From contig JAADEE010000201.1 in assembly GCA_013153575.1 (NCBI GenBank), forward strand, positions 1 to 7,811: 7,811 nt of DNA, in the 5' to 3' direction. Below, piece after piece: positions 1 through 5,818 of the stretch. A program made the position numbers and the translations under genes. Position 1 is the first letter of the stretch. Each line of letters begins with the position of its first letter. The notes below the pieces were generated by a model, which saw nothing but the letters and a program-made list of their open reading frames with translations, searched no databases and was not told the origin of the DNA. The DNA is from Chlorobiota bacterium. GTDB taxonomy: Bacteria; Bacteroidota; Bacteroidia; Bacteroidales; JAADGE01.

Positions 1-648
1 ATCTTCACATGCTCTATTAAGTGTAACATTTGCATAAGTAGATTTAAAACTTTCTCCTTTTCTATTTACACCTTCAGATGTTCCTGACACAACAACAGTA
101 TCTCCAACTAATCCATTAACAAAACCTCCTTCAAGTGTATAAACTTGTGATGAATTCCAGCTAATAGTTTCTCCATTTGAGAATGTAGCTACCATACCTG
201 TACCAACAATAGTTATAGCAGGAGTATCATAAATTCCTCCAAATGTTGTTGTTATTGTACCCTCTAAACCTACTCCATCAACTGTATAATCCTCAAATGT
301 AATTACTAAATTATATGCTCCTAAATTACTTGGTTCTAAAGCAAAATCATAAGCAATATTTATAACTCCATTTCTTTTAGCTCCTCTATAATCACAGTTT
401 GAAAAAGTTATTTTAACTTTATGTTCTAATAAAGATCTTTCAATTTCCATTCCTTCAACTAATAATGCTTTTCCTCCATCATCATTTGTATTATCATTAC
501 TAACAGCAAAAGCATCTGCCATCATGTAGCCTCCTCTTGCATCATCTTCTGCTGATTGTTGATCAGGCTCAGATGTATCACAAGATGTTAAAGCAAACAT
601 ACCAAAAGCAAAAAATATTGCTAAAATTTTAAATAAGTTCGTTTTCAT
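1..648 (-). CDS. Putative secreted lipoprotein, N-terminal 216 residues (partial)
   Basis: This open frame starts at ATG (648-646 on the minus strand) and stays open to the left edge, so the C-terminus is missing. The first 22 residues are a lipoprotein signal peptide: MKTNLFK, then a hydrophobic core, then the lipobox LTSC with Cys23 as the expected lipidated residue. After it comes a low-complexity acidic linker (about residues 24-60, rich in D, E, N and S). Residues about 75-215 look like beta-rich extracytoplasmic sequence with many alternating hydrophobic/Thr/Val/Gly stretches and two later cysteines (Cys85 and Cys214) that could form a disulphide. The pattern of an SNC segment followed by a basic GAKRNG loop and a strand (VINIAY) resembles uncharacterised Bacteroidota lipoproteins as I recall them, but I do not recognise a named domain. 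It is probably anchored in the outer or inner membrane. No Shine-Dalgarno is visible. It is transcribed divergently from the gene at 853. The function is unknown. Confidence 0.8.
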   Translation of the reverse strand, partial: MKTNLFKILAIFFAFGMFALTSCDTSEPDQQSAEDDARGGYMMADAFAVSNDNTNDDGGKALLVEGMEIERSLLEHKVKITFSNCDYRGAKRNGVINIAYDFALEPSNLGAYNLVITFEDYTVDGVGLEGTITTTFGGIYDTPAITIVGTGMVATFSNGETISWNSSQVYTLEGGFVNGLVGDTVVVSGTSEGVNRKGESFKSTYANVTLNRACED

Positions 649-852
649 AATTTTTAATATTTAGTTAATAAATAATTTGTTAAAATGTGTTAAATATGAT
701 ATTAAGACGCTAATATAACACAAAAAGTTGCATCGCACCTTAAATTTATGTTAAAAAGTATATTAAAATACATAAAATGACAAAAATCCATGACGAATTT
801 GTAAATTTATTTGATAATTTTGCTCTATAAATATACATAACATTTTAAAAAT
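649..852. promoter_or_regulatory. AT-rich divergent intergenic region
   Basis: This 204-base spacer lies between two divergent starts (648 minus, 853 plus), so it must contain the 5' ends of both transcripts. It is strongly AT-rich, with repeated GTTAAAAT / GTTAAATA-like words around 679-697. The only good promoter-like match I see is the plus-strand TAATTTTG at 815-822, listed separately. For the minus-strand lipoprotein no exact TAnnTTTG is present; the nearest is ACTTTTTG (728-721), which lacks the leading TA. No gene of convincing length is present. Confidence 0.5.
815..822 (+). promoter_or_regulatory. Candidate -7 element for the DNA alkylation repeat gene
   Basis: TAATTTTG matches the Bacteroidota -7 consensus TAnnTTTG exactly and lies 30 bases upstream of the ATG at 853, implying a leader of about 25 bases. 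The partner -33 element is poor. The nearest TTTG (798-801) is only 13 bases away, against the usual spacing of about 19, and nothing convincing sits at the normal distance. Such matches also occur by chance in AT-rich DNA. Confidence 0.35.
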
Positions 853-1518
853 ATGCAAAATTCTGACATTAATATAAAAACAATTCTTAAAGAAATCAGA
901 ACAAGAGAAAATGGCCCTGCTGTTGATGCAATGGAACGAATGGGAATGAATTACAACAGAAACTTCGGAGTTGCTCTTTCTGACTTAAAAGCTATTGCAA
1001 ATAAATACAAACCAAATCATGAGCTTGCTAAAGTTTTAAGAAATAAAGATATTCGAGAAACTAGAATACTCGCAGAAATGATTGAAGATACAAACCTTAT
1101 TTCTGAAAAAGAAGTTGAAAATATAATACAAAATATTAATACAATTGAACTTGCTGAACAAACTACAATTAATCTTTTAGAAAAATTAAATTTTACAGAA
1201 GAAAAAGTTATTGAATGGATTAAATCTGAAAAAGAATTTGTTATAACTACTGCTTTTATTCTTATTTCTAGGATTGCTTTATTAAAAAAAGATAAATCTG
1301 ATAATTATTTTATAGAAATTTTACCTTATGCAGAAAAACATTCTGAAAATAACTCAATTTTTGTAAGAAAAGCAATTTCAAGAGCTTTAAGACAGATTGC
1401 ATTAAGGAATGAAAAATTAAAATCAAAAATTTTGTTAACTTGTGATAATATTAAAGATAAAAATTCTCAACTTGCTAATATTATTATTGAAGAAGTTGTT
1501 CCTCTTATAGATTTTTAA
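853..1518 (+). CDS. DNA alkylation repeat (AlkD-like, HEAT-like) protein, possibly non-catalytic
   Basis: The 221-residue protein is close to the usual family length of about 230 and appears entirely alpha-helical. Family hallmarks are the segment around residues 38-78 (FGVALSDLKAIA, then HELAKVLRNKDIRETRILAEMI) and the C-terminal FVRKAISRALRQIALRN (170-186). These fit the DNA alkylation repeat family (PF08713), whose founder AlkD of Bacillus cereus excises N3- and N7-alkylpurines. The usual motif SWDxCDQ is replaced by TIELAEQ (residues 97-103), so the positions I align with AlkD Trp109 and Asp113 are Ile98 and Glu102. The basic residues expected after EFV are Ile-Thr-Thr (131-133), and the Trp of the AxxWALRQ motif is Arg177. 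The scaffold is therefore kept while the known active-site positions look changed. It may bind DNA without base excision, or use a different chemistry. It stands alone and converges on the ATP synthase operon. There is no Shine-Dalgarno; the ATG is the first in frame with family similarity. Confidence 0.85.
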   Translation: MQNSDINIKTILKEIRTRENGPAVDAMERMGMNYNRNFGVALSDLKAIANKYKPNHELAKVLRNKDIRETRILAEMIEDTNLISEKEVENIIQNINTIELAEQTTINLLEKLNFTEEKVIEWIKSEKEFVITTAFILISRIALLKKDKSDNYFIEILPYAEKHSENNSIFVRKAISRALRQIALRNEKLKSKILLTCDNIKDKNSQLANIIIEEVVPLIDF

Positions 1519-1528
1519 AGTATTAAAT

Positions 1529-1562
1529 AAAAAAGGAAGTTGTTAAACAGCTTCCTTTTTTT
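1529..1562. terminator. Bidirectional intrinsic terminator between convergent genes
   Basis: A 9-bp stem, GGAAGTTGT (1535-1543) against ACAGCTTCC (1547-1555) with one T-G pair and a 3-base TAA loop, is flanked by six A (1529-1534) and seven T (1556-1562). Read on the plus strand it ends in a U tract 10 bases past the stop at 1518. Read on the minus strand it also ends in a U tract, about 18 bases past the atpG stop at 1580. It therefore can terminate both the DNA alkylation repeat gene and the ATP synthase operon. Confidence 0.92.
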
Positions 1563-1579
1563 ATTTGTGATATTTTCGT

Positions 1580-2455
1580 TTAACCATTCAATGCTTCAGC
1601 ACCTGCAGTTATTTCCAAAATTTCTTTTGTAATTGCAGCTTGACGAGCTTTATTATAACTTAATGTTAATGATTTTATTAATTCAGTTGCATTATCAGTT
1701 GCTTGATGCATTGCAGTCATTCTAGCACCTTGTTCTGATGCAAATGAATCTGTTAAAGCTGCAAACAATTGAGTTTTTAATGAATCTGGTATTAAAGTTT
1801 CAAAAATATATTCTTGTGATGGCTCAAAAATATAATCACTATTATCATTTGCTGTATTTTCTTCATGCTTAATAGGAAGAAATTGCTCTTGTGTTAATAT
1901 TTGAACTGCTGCATTTTTAAATCTATTATAAACAAGCTCAATTTTATCATATTTTTTTGAAACAAAATCATTCATTAAAGTTTCTGCAATTTTTTCAACA
2001 TTTTCAAATGACATATCATCATAAATATTATCATAATTGCCTGAAATTTTATATCCTTTAGCCTCCAAAATTTGTCCACTTTTTGAGCCCAATGTTATTA
2101 TTGAAAGATTTCCTTTTTTGTATTGTTCAGAATATTGTCCTTCTGCAAGTTCCATAATTCTTTTAACAACATTTGAGTTAAAAGGACCACACAAACCTCT
2201 GTTTGAGCTTATTGCAACAAGTAAAACGTTTTCTTCTTTACGTTCATTTGCATAAATATTATCAACAGTACTACCTTTAACATCACCTAAACGGCCTAAA
2301 ATTTCGTTAAGTTTATTTGCATAAGGTCTTAATTGAGTAATTGCATTTTGTGCTTTTCTCAATTTTGCAGCAGAAACCATTTTCATGGCATTTGTAATTT
2401 GCCTTGTTGACTTTACAGAAGTAATTCTGGTTCTTATGTCTTTTAAATTTGCCAT
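1580..2455 (-). CDS. atpG: ATP synthase F1 subunit gamma
   Basis: This is the central rotor shaft of F1, turning inside the alpha3beta3 head and coupling to the c-ring. The 291-residue length is normal for the family. The two long terminal helices that form the coiled coil are clear: the N-terminal MANLKDIRTRITSVKSTRQI with ITNAMKMVSAAKLRKAQ, and the C-terminal stretch from ARMTAMHQATDNA to the end. The family signature ITKEILEITAGAEA (275-288) fits the pattern [IV]-T-x-E-x2-[DE]-x3-G-A-x-[SAKR]. The middle holds the Rossmann-like segment with NRGLCGPFN. It is the last gene of the operon, 14 bases after the acyl-CoA-binding protein stop, and the terminator at 1529-1562 follows. It is not followed by atpD and atpC, which must be elsewhere in this genome. 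Confidence 0.98.
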   Translation of the reverse strand: MANLKDIRTRITSVKSTRQITNAMKMVSAAKLRKAQNAITQLRPYANKLNEILGRLGDVKGSTVDNIYANERKEENVLLVAISSNRGLCGPFNSNVVKRIMELAEGQYSEQYKKGNLSIITLGSKSGQILEAKGYKISGNYDNIYDDMSFENVEKIAETLMNDFVSKKYDKIELVYNRFKNAAVQILTQEQFLPIKHEENTANDNSDYIFEPSQEYIFETLIPDSLKTQLFAALTDSFASEQGARMTAMHQATDNATELIKSLTLSYNKARQAAITKEILEITAGAEALNG

Positions 2456-2469
2456 ATTTTAATTGAAAT

Positions 2470-2718
2470 CTAAAATAACGAGTTTACAAACTCAATATAT
2501 TCATTCGTAGCATCTTCTTTCGATTTGCCTTTATAAGTTTCCCATGCATCAAACTTTGCTGCACCTTTAAAATCAAAACCTCCGGGGCGTTCTCCTGTAA
2601 CATCACCTTCGGTTGCCTGTTTATACAAACCGTATAATTTTAACAAAACATCATTTGAAGGTTTTTCAGTTAATGTTTTAGATTTTGCAACAGCATCTAA
2701 AAAAGCTTGATTCTCCAT
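2470..2718 (-). CDS. Acyl-CoA-binding protein (ACBP) embedded in the ATP synthase operon
   Basis: This small soluble cytoplasmic four-helix protein of 82 residues has the full length of a stand-alone ACBP (PF00887). ACBPs bind long-chain acyl-CoA esters, buffering and delivering them to lipid metabolism. The core motif LYGLYKQATEGDV (28-40) followed by ERPGGFDFKGAAKFDAW (43-59) and KSKEDATNEYI (65-75) is unmistakable. The ligand-contact residues known from bovine ACBP (Tyr28, Tyr31, Lys32, Lys54, Tyr73) are all present here as Tyr29, Tyr32, Lys33, Lys55 and Tyr74; bovine Trp55 is replaced by Phe56. It is therefore probably functional. It starts 7 bases after the atpA stop, ends (TAG) 14 bases before atpG, and no TAnnTTTG promoter is visible just upstream, so it should be co-transcribed with and perhaps translationally coupled to atpA. 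An ACBP in this position is not part of the standard ATP synthase gene set. ACBPs are mainly eukaryotic and patchy in bacteria, so old horizontal acquisition is plausible, although its base composition matches the neighbours. Confidence 0.95.
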   Translation of the reverse strand: MENQAFLDAVAKSKTLTEKPSNDVLLKLYGLYKQATEGDVTGERPGGFDFKGAAKFDAWETYKGKSKEDATNEYIEFVNSLF

Positions 2719-2725
2719 AATAAAA

Positions 2726-4309
2726 TTAATCTTGTTTATATCCTGAAGCTATGCTTTTTGCAACCTCTTCAAGAACACTTGTTTCTGCATCTGTATATTT
2801 TCCTTGTGCTAATGCTTCAAGAACATCTGCATGCTTTGTTTTTAAGAAATCAAGATATTCTGCTTCAAAATCTTTTACTTTTTCAACAGGAACATCTCTT
2901 AACAAACCTTTTGTTCCTGCAAATAAAATTGCAGTTTGTGCTTCAACAGTATAAGGTTCAAATTGTCCTTGTTTTAATATTTCAACATTTCTTCTACCTT
3001 TTTCAAGAACTGAAAGTGTTGCTGCATCAAGGTCAGAACCAAATTTTGAGAAAGCCTCTAATTCACGGAACTGTGCTTGGTCAAGTTTTAAAGTTCCTGC
3101 AACTTTTTTCATTGATTTAATTTGAGCACTACCTCCTACCCTTGATACAGAAATACCAACATTAATTGCAGGACGTACACCTGAGTTAAATAAATCAACA
3201 TCAAGGAAAATTTGCCCGTCAGTAATTGAAATTACATTTGTAGGAATATATGCCGAAACATCTCCTTCTTGAGTTTCAATAATAGGAAGTGCAGTTAAAG
3301 AACCTCCACCTTTAATTTTACCTTTTAATGAATCCGGCACATCATTCATTCTTGCTGCAATTTCGTCATTATTAATAACTTTTGCAGCTCTTTCTAATAA
3401 TCTTGAATGAAGATAAAATACATCACCCGGATATGCTTCACGACCTGGAGGTCTTCTTAAAAGAAGTGAAACCTCACGATATGAAACAGCTTGTTTTGAC
3501 AAATCGTCATAAATAATTAATGCAGCACGTCCTGTATCACGGAAATATTCACCAATTGCAGCACCTGCATAAGGTGCATAAAATTGTAATGCAGCTGGGT
3601 CGGCAGCAGTGGCAGAAACTATTATTGTATAAGCTAAAGCACCGTTTTCTTCAAGAGTTTTTGCTATACCTGCAACAGTCGAACCTTTTTGTCCTATTGC
3701 AACATAAATACAATATACAGGTTCCCCTTTATCGTAAAATTCTTTTTGATTTATAATTGTATCAATAGCAATTGCAGTTTTCCCTGTTTGACGGTCACCA
3801 ATAATAAGCTCACGTTGCCCTCTTCCTATAGGAATCATTGAATCAATTGCTTTAATTCCAGTTTGAAGTGGTTCATTTACAGGTTGACGAAAAATTACCC
3901 CCGGAGCTTTTCTTTCTAAAGGCATATTAAACATTTCACCTGTTATTGCTCCTTTTCCATCAATAGGCTCACCAAGAGTATTTACAACTCTTCCTAACAT
4001 TCCTTCACCAACATCAATTGATGCAATTTGTTTTAATCTTTTTACAGTATCACCTTCTTTAATACCTGAAGATGCACCTAAAAGTACTGCTCCAACATTA
4101 TCTTCTTCAAGGTTTAATGCAATGCCGCGAACTCCATTTTGAAATTCAATCATTTCATTGTATTTCACACCTTTAAGCCCGTAAATACGAGCAATTCCGT
4201 CTCCAACTTCAATAACAGTTCCAATTTCTTGAAATTCTGTTTCAGAACTTATTCCTTTAAGTTGTTGTTTTAAAATTTCAGATACTTCTGCGGGATTTAT
4301 GCCTGCCAT
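2726..4309 (-). CDS. atpA: ATP synthase F1 subunit alpha
   Basis: This non-catalytic nucleotide-binding subunit of the F1 head alternates with beta. The 527 residues include the Walker A loop GDRQTGKT (171-178), the Walker B region ALIIYDDLS (263-271), and the signature [10 protein letters not shown] (380-389) followed by Arg390, the arginine finger that reaches into the beta active site. The N-terminal beta-barrel contains [16 protein letters not shown] (30-45). Between [10 protein letters not shown] (301-310) and [13 protein letters not shown] (334-346) there is an insertion of about 20 residues (roughly 312-332, including [20 protein letters not shown]) compared with the E. coli or mitochondrial protein. 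As I recall, Bacteroidota alpha subunits carry this insertion, which makes it a useful lineage marker. It starts 35 bases after the atpH stop and ends 7 bases before the acyl-CoA-binding protein. There is no Shine-Dalgarno. All key residues are intact. Confidence 0.98.
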   Translation of the reverse strand: MAGINPAEVSEILKQQLKGISSETEFQEIGTVIEVGDGIARIYGLKGVKYNEMIEFQNGVRGIALNLEEDNVGAVLLGASSGIKEGDTVKRLKQIASIDVGEGMLGRVVNTLGEPIDGKGAITGEMFNMPLERKAPGVIFRQPVNEPLQTGIKAIDSMIPIGRGQRELIIGDRQTGKTAIAIDTIINQKEFYDKGEPVYCIYVAIGQKGSTVAGIAKTLEENGALAYTIIVSATAADPAALQFYAPYAGAAIGEYFRDTGRAALIIYDDLSKQAVSYREVSLLLRRPPGREAYPGDVFYLHSRLLERAAKVINNDEIAARMNDVPDSLKGKIKGGGSLTALPIIETQEGDVSAYIPTNVISITDGQIFLDVDLFNSGVRPAINVGISVSRVGGSAQIKSMKKVAGTLKLDQAQFRELEAFSKFGSDLDAATLSVLEKGRRNVEILKQGQFEPYTVEAQTAILFAGTKGLLRDVPVEKVKDFEAEYLDFLKTKHADVLEALAQGKYTDAETSVLEEVAKSIASGYKQD

Positions 4310-4344
4310 GATATATTTATTTTATATTATGTATTCTTATTTAA

Positions 4345-4887
4345 TTAATCTTGAGCATTTAATAATTCGCTCTTTATGTCTTTAAGTTTTGTTGTTACAC
4401 TTGCATCGTATTGCATTCCTTCAACTGTTAATACAAATCCTCCAACAATATTTTCATCAACTTCTTCGGTCATTTCAACTTTTGTTTTAAATTGAATTGC
4501 TATAATATCAGAAATTTCTTTCCTTAAATTATCATCAATTTTAAAAGTTGTAGTAAGATGAACAGATTTTATTCCGTAAAACTCTCTATAAAATTCGTTA
4601 TAATTTCTTGCAATAGATTTTAAATATGCTTCTCTTTTATTTTCTGACAATAATTTAAAAAATCTTATGCTTAATTCATTAACTTTTCCTTTAAACAAAG
4701 AATTAAAAACTTCTTGTTTTTTTGAAGGTACAATAACCGGACTTTCAAGAAATTGACTAAAATCAGAAACTTTTGCAGTTTCGCCAATAAGAATCATATC
4801 CTTATTAACTTGCTCTGCAACTTTTTCTTCTAAAGCAAGATTGAATAATGCTTTTGCGTATCTAACAGTTACTCTATTCGTATTCAT
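4345..4887 (-). CDS. atpH: ATP synthase F1 subunit delta
   Basis: This peripheral-stalk subunit (equivalent to mitochondrial OSCP) joins the top of F1 to subunit b. The 180 residues are standard length. The N-terminal helical domain begins with the typical RVTVRYAKALFNLALEE (5-21), which binds the alpha N-terminus. The C-terminal domain carries the family signature around residues 139-157, ending in DENIVGGFVLTVEG (144-157), followed by YDASVTTKLKDIKSEL. It lies between atpF (9-base gap) and atpA (35-base gap), the usual position. No Shine-Dalgarno is visible, as for the other genes here. Confidence 0.96.
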   Translation of the reverse strand: MNTNRVTVRYAKALFNLALEEKVAEQVNKDMILIGETAKVSDFSQFLESPVIVPSKKQEVFNSLFKGKVNELSIRFFKLLSENKREAYLKSIARNYNEFYREFYGIKSVHLTTTFKIDDNLRKEISDIIAIQFKTKVEMTEEVDENIVGGFVLTVEGMQYDASVTTKLKDIKSELLNAQD

Positions 4888-4896
4888 AATTACGTT

Positions 4897-5391
4897 TTAG
4901 TTTAATTCAATATCTTTCAATAATGAATTTGCATAATCAACTTGTGCTTTATCTGAAGATAAAGATTTTTTAATTACTTTTTCTGCAATTTCAATTGATA
5001 ATGAAACAACAGTTTCTTTTATTTCATTAAGTGCTGTAAGTTTTTCACTTTCAATTTGTGCTTTTGCAGAAGACATCATTTTGTCAACTTCAACTTTTGC
5101 TTCATTTTTAGCATCTGAAATAATTTTTTCTCTTACTTCTCGTGCATCACTTAAAAGTTTTTCTCTTTCTTCACGTGCTTGTTGAAGTATTTTTTCATTA
5201 TCAGATTTTAATCTTGCCATTTCATCTTTTGCAAGTTCTGCTGACCTTAATGCTTCATCAATTGATTCTTCACGTTCTTTTAAAGAGTTCAAAATAGGCT
5301 TCCATGCAAATTTCTTCAATATAAAAAGAACTGAAAGAAAAGTGATTGTCATCCAAAAAGTTAAACCGAAATCTGGTGTTACTAAACCCAT
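4897..5391 (-). CDS. atpF: ATP synthase Fo subunit b (peripheral stalk)
   Basis: This membrane-anchored stator stalk protein dimerises to link Fo subunit a to delta and alpha. The 164 residues begin MGLVTPDFGLTFW. A single transmembrane segment spans about 9-27, followed by KKFAWKPILNSLKEREE (26-42) at the membrane exit. A long charged heptad-like coiled coil runs from about 38 to 130, and the C-terminal helix for delta binding follows. Only one b-type gene is present, so the stalk is probably a homodimer. It begins after a 148-base gap downstream of atpE that contains three hairpins, the nearest ending 28 bases before this start. I see no TAnnTTTG promoter on the minus strand in that gap, so its mRNA probably comes from read-through or processing. 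Confidence 0.96.
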   Translation of the reverse strand: MGLVTPDFGLTFWMTITFLSVLFILKKFAWKPILNSLKEREESIDEALRSAELAKDEMARLKSDNEKILQQAREEREKLLSDAREVREKIISDAKNEAKVEVDKMMSSAKAQIESEKLTALNEIKETVVSLSIEIAEKVIKKSLSSDKAQVDYANSLLKDIELN

Positions 5392-5419
5392 GTTTTTGAA
5401 TTAATAAGTTATAAATTAT

Positions 5420-5443
5420 GAGTTTCTATTTTTTATGAAACTC
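5420..5443 (-). promoter_or_regulatory. Leader hairpin just upstream of atpF
   Basis: A perfect 7-bp inverted repeat, GAGTTTC (5420-5426) and GAAACTC (5437-5443), surrounds a 10-base AT loop. In the operon mRNA it lies 28 bases before the atpF start and is preceded, not followed, by a run of eight A (complement of T 5444-5451), so in the operon direction it is not a terminator. It could influence atpF translation or protect a processed 5' end. It would work as a terminator only on the plus strand, where no gene ends. Confidence 0.5.
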
Positions 5444-5465
5444 TTTTTTTTGTTTTCTAATTCAT

Positions 5466-5480
5466 GACTTTAAAAAAGTC
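5466..5480 (-). promoter_or_regulatory. Small hairpin between atpE and atpF
   Basis: GACTTT (5466-5471) and AAAGTC (5475-5480) form a 6-bp perfect stem with a 3-base loop, immediately downstream (in operon direction) of the U tract that ends the hairpin at 5490-5525. It is short and AT-rich. Alone it would be unremarkable; it is listed because it is the middle of three consecutive inverted repeats in one gap. Confidence 0.35.
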
Positions 5481-5482
5481 TG

Positions 5483-5525
5483 AAAAAATAAGAGTTAAGA
5501 TAAGCCAACCGCTTATCTTACTCTT
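5483..5525 (-). terminator. Terminator-like hairpin directly after atpE, inside the operon
   Basis: TAAGATAAGC (5496-5505) pairs perfectly with GCTTATCTTA (5511-5520) around a 5-base loop. After one bulged base (5495), five more pairs extend the stem (5490-5494 with 5521-5525), giving 15 bp. Read on the minus strand, the direction of the operon, the stem is followed by A and then six U (complement of 5483-5488). It begins 14 bases after the atpE stop. It has the form of a rho-independent terminator but lies upstream of atpF, atpH, atpA and atpG. It is probably a partial terminator or a 3' stabilising structure that makes atpB-atpE mRNA more abundant than the rest. Confidence 0.75.
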
Positions 5526-5539
5526 TTGTTTTGCTATGA

Positions 5540-5818
<279 letters not shown>

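Noticed and set aside
721..728. Minus-strand ACTTTTTG as promoter of the lipoprotein gene
   Set aside because: It lacks the leading TA of TAnnTTTG and has no clear -33 partner, so I did not list it as a promoter.
745..776. Inverted repeat TTTATGT (745-751) / ACATAAA (770-776) in the divergent spacer, considered as an operator
   Set aside because: Only seven AT-rich base pairs with an 18-base spacer, easily expected by chance in this composition; no second copy seen.
2037..2255. Plus-strand open frame of 72 codons inside atpG
   Set aside because: It lies wholly within a certain gene on the other strand and its translation shows no domain; a shadow frame.
2470..2718. The small gene in this gap being atpC (epsilon) or an assembly factor
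   Set aside because: The sequence matches ACBP across its whole length with ligand residues in register and has no epsilon beta-barrel features.
2707..3120. Plus-strand open frames (137 codons at 2707-3120 and 67 codons at 2751-2954) over the end of atpA
   Set aside because: The translations are Leu/Gln-rich or Ser/Ala-rich low-complexity products of reading a real minus-strand gene backwards; no start context and no recognisable domain.
3520..3756. Plus-strand open frame of 78 codons inside atpA
   Set aside because: It is antisense to the nucleotide-binding core of atpA and has a biased His/Gln/Leu composition; a shadow frame.
5420..5451. Plus-strand terminator (hairpin plus eight T) between atpF and atpE
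   Set aside because: The T run follows the stem only on the plus strand, where no gene is transcribed into it; listed instead as an mRNA leader hairpin.
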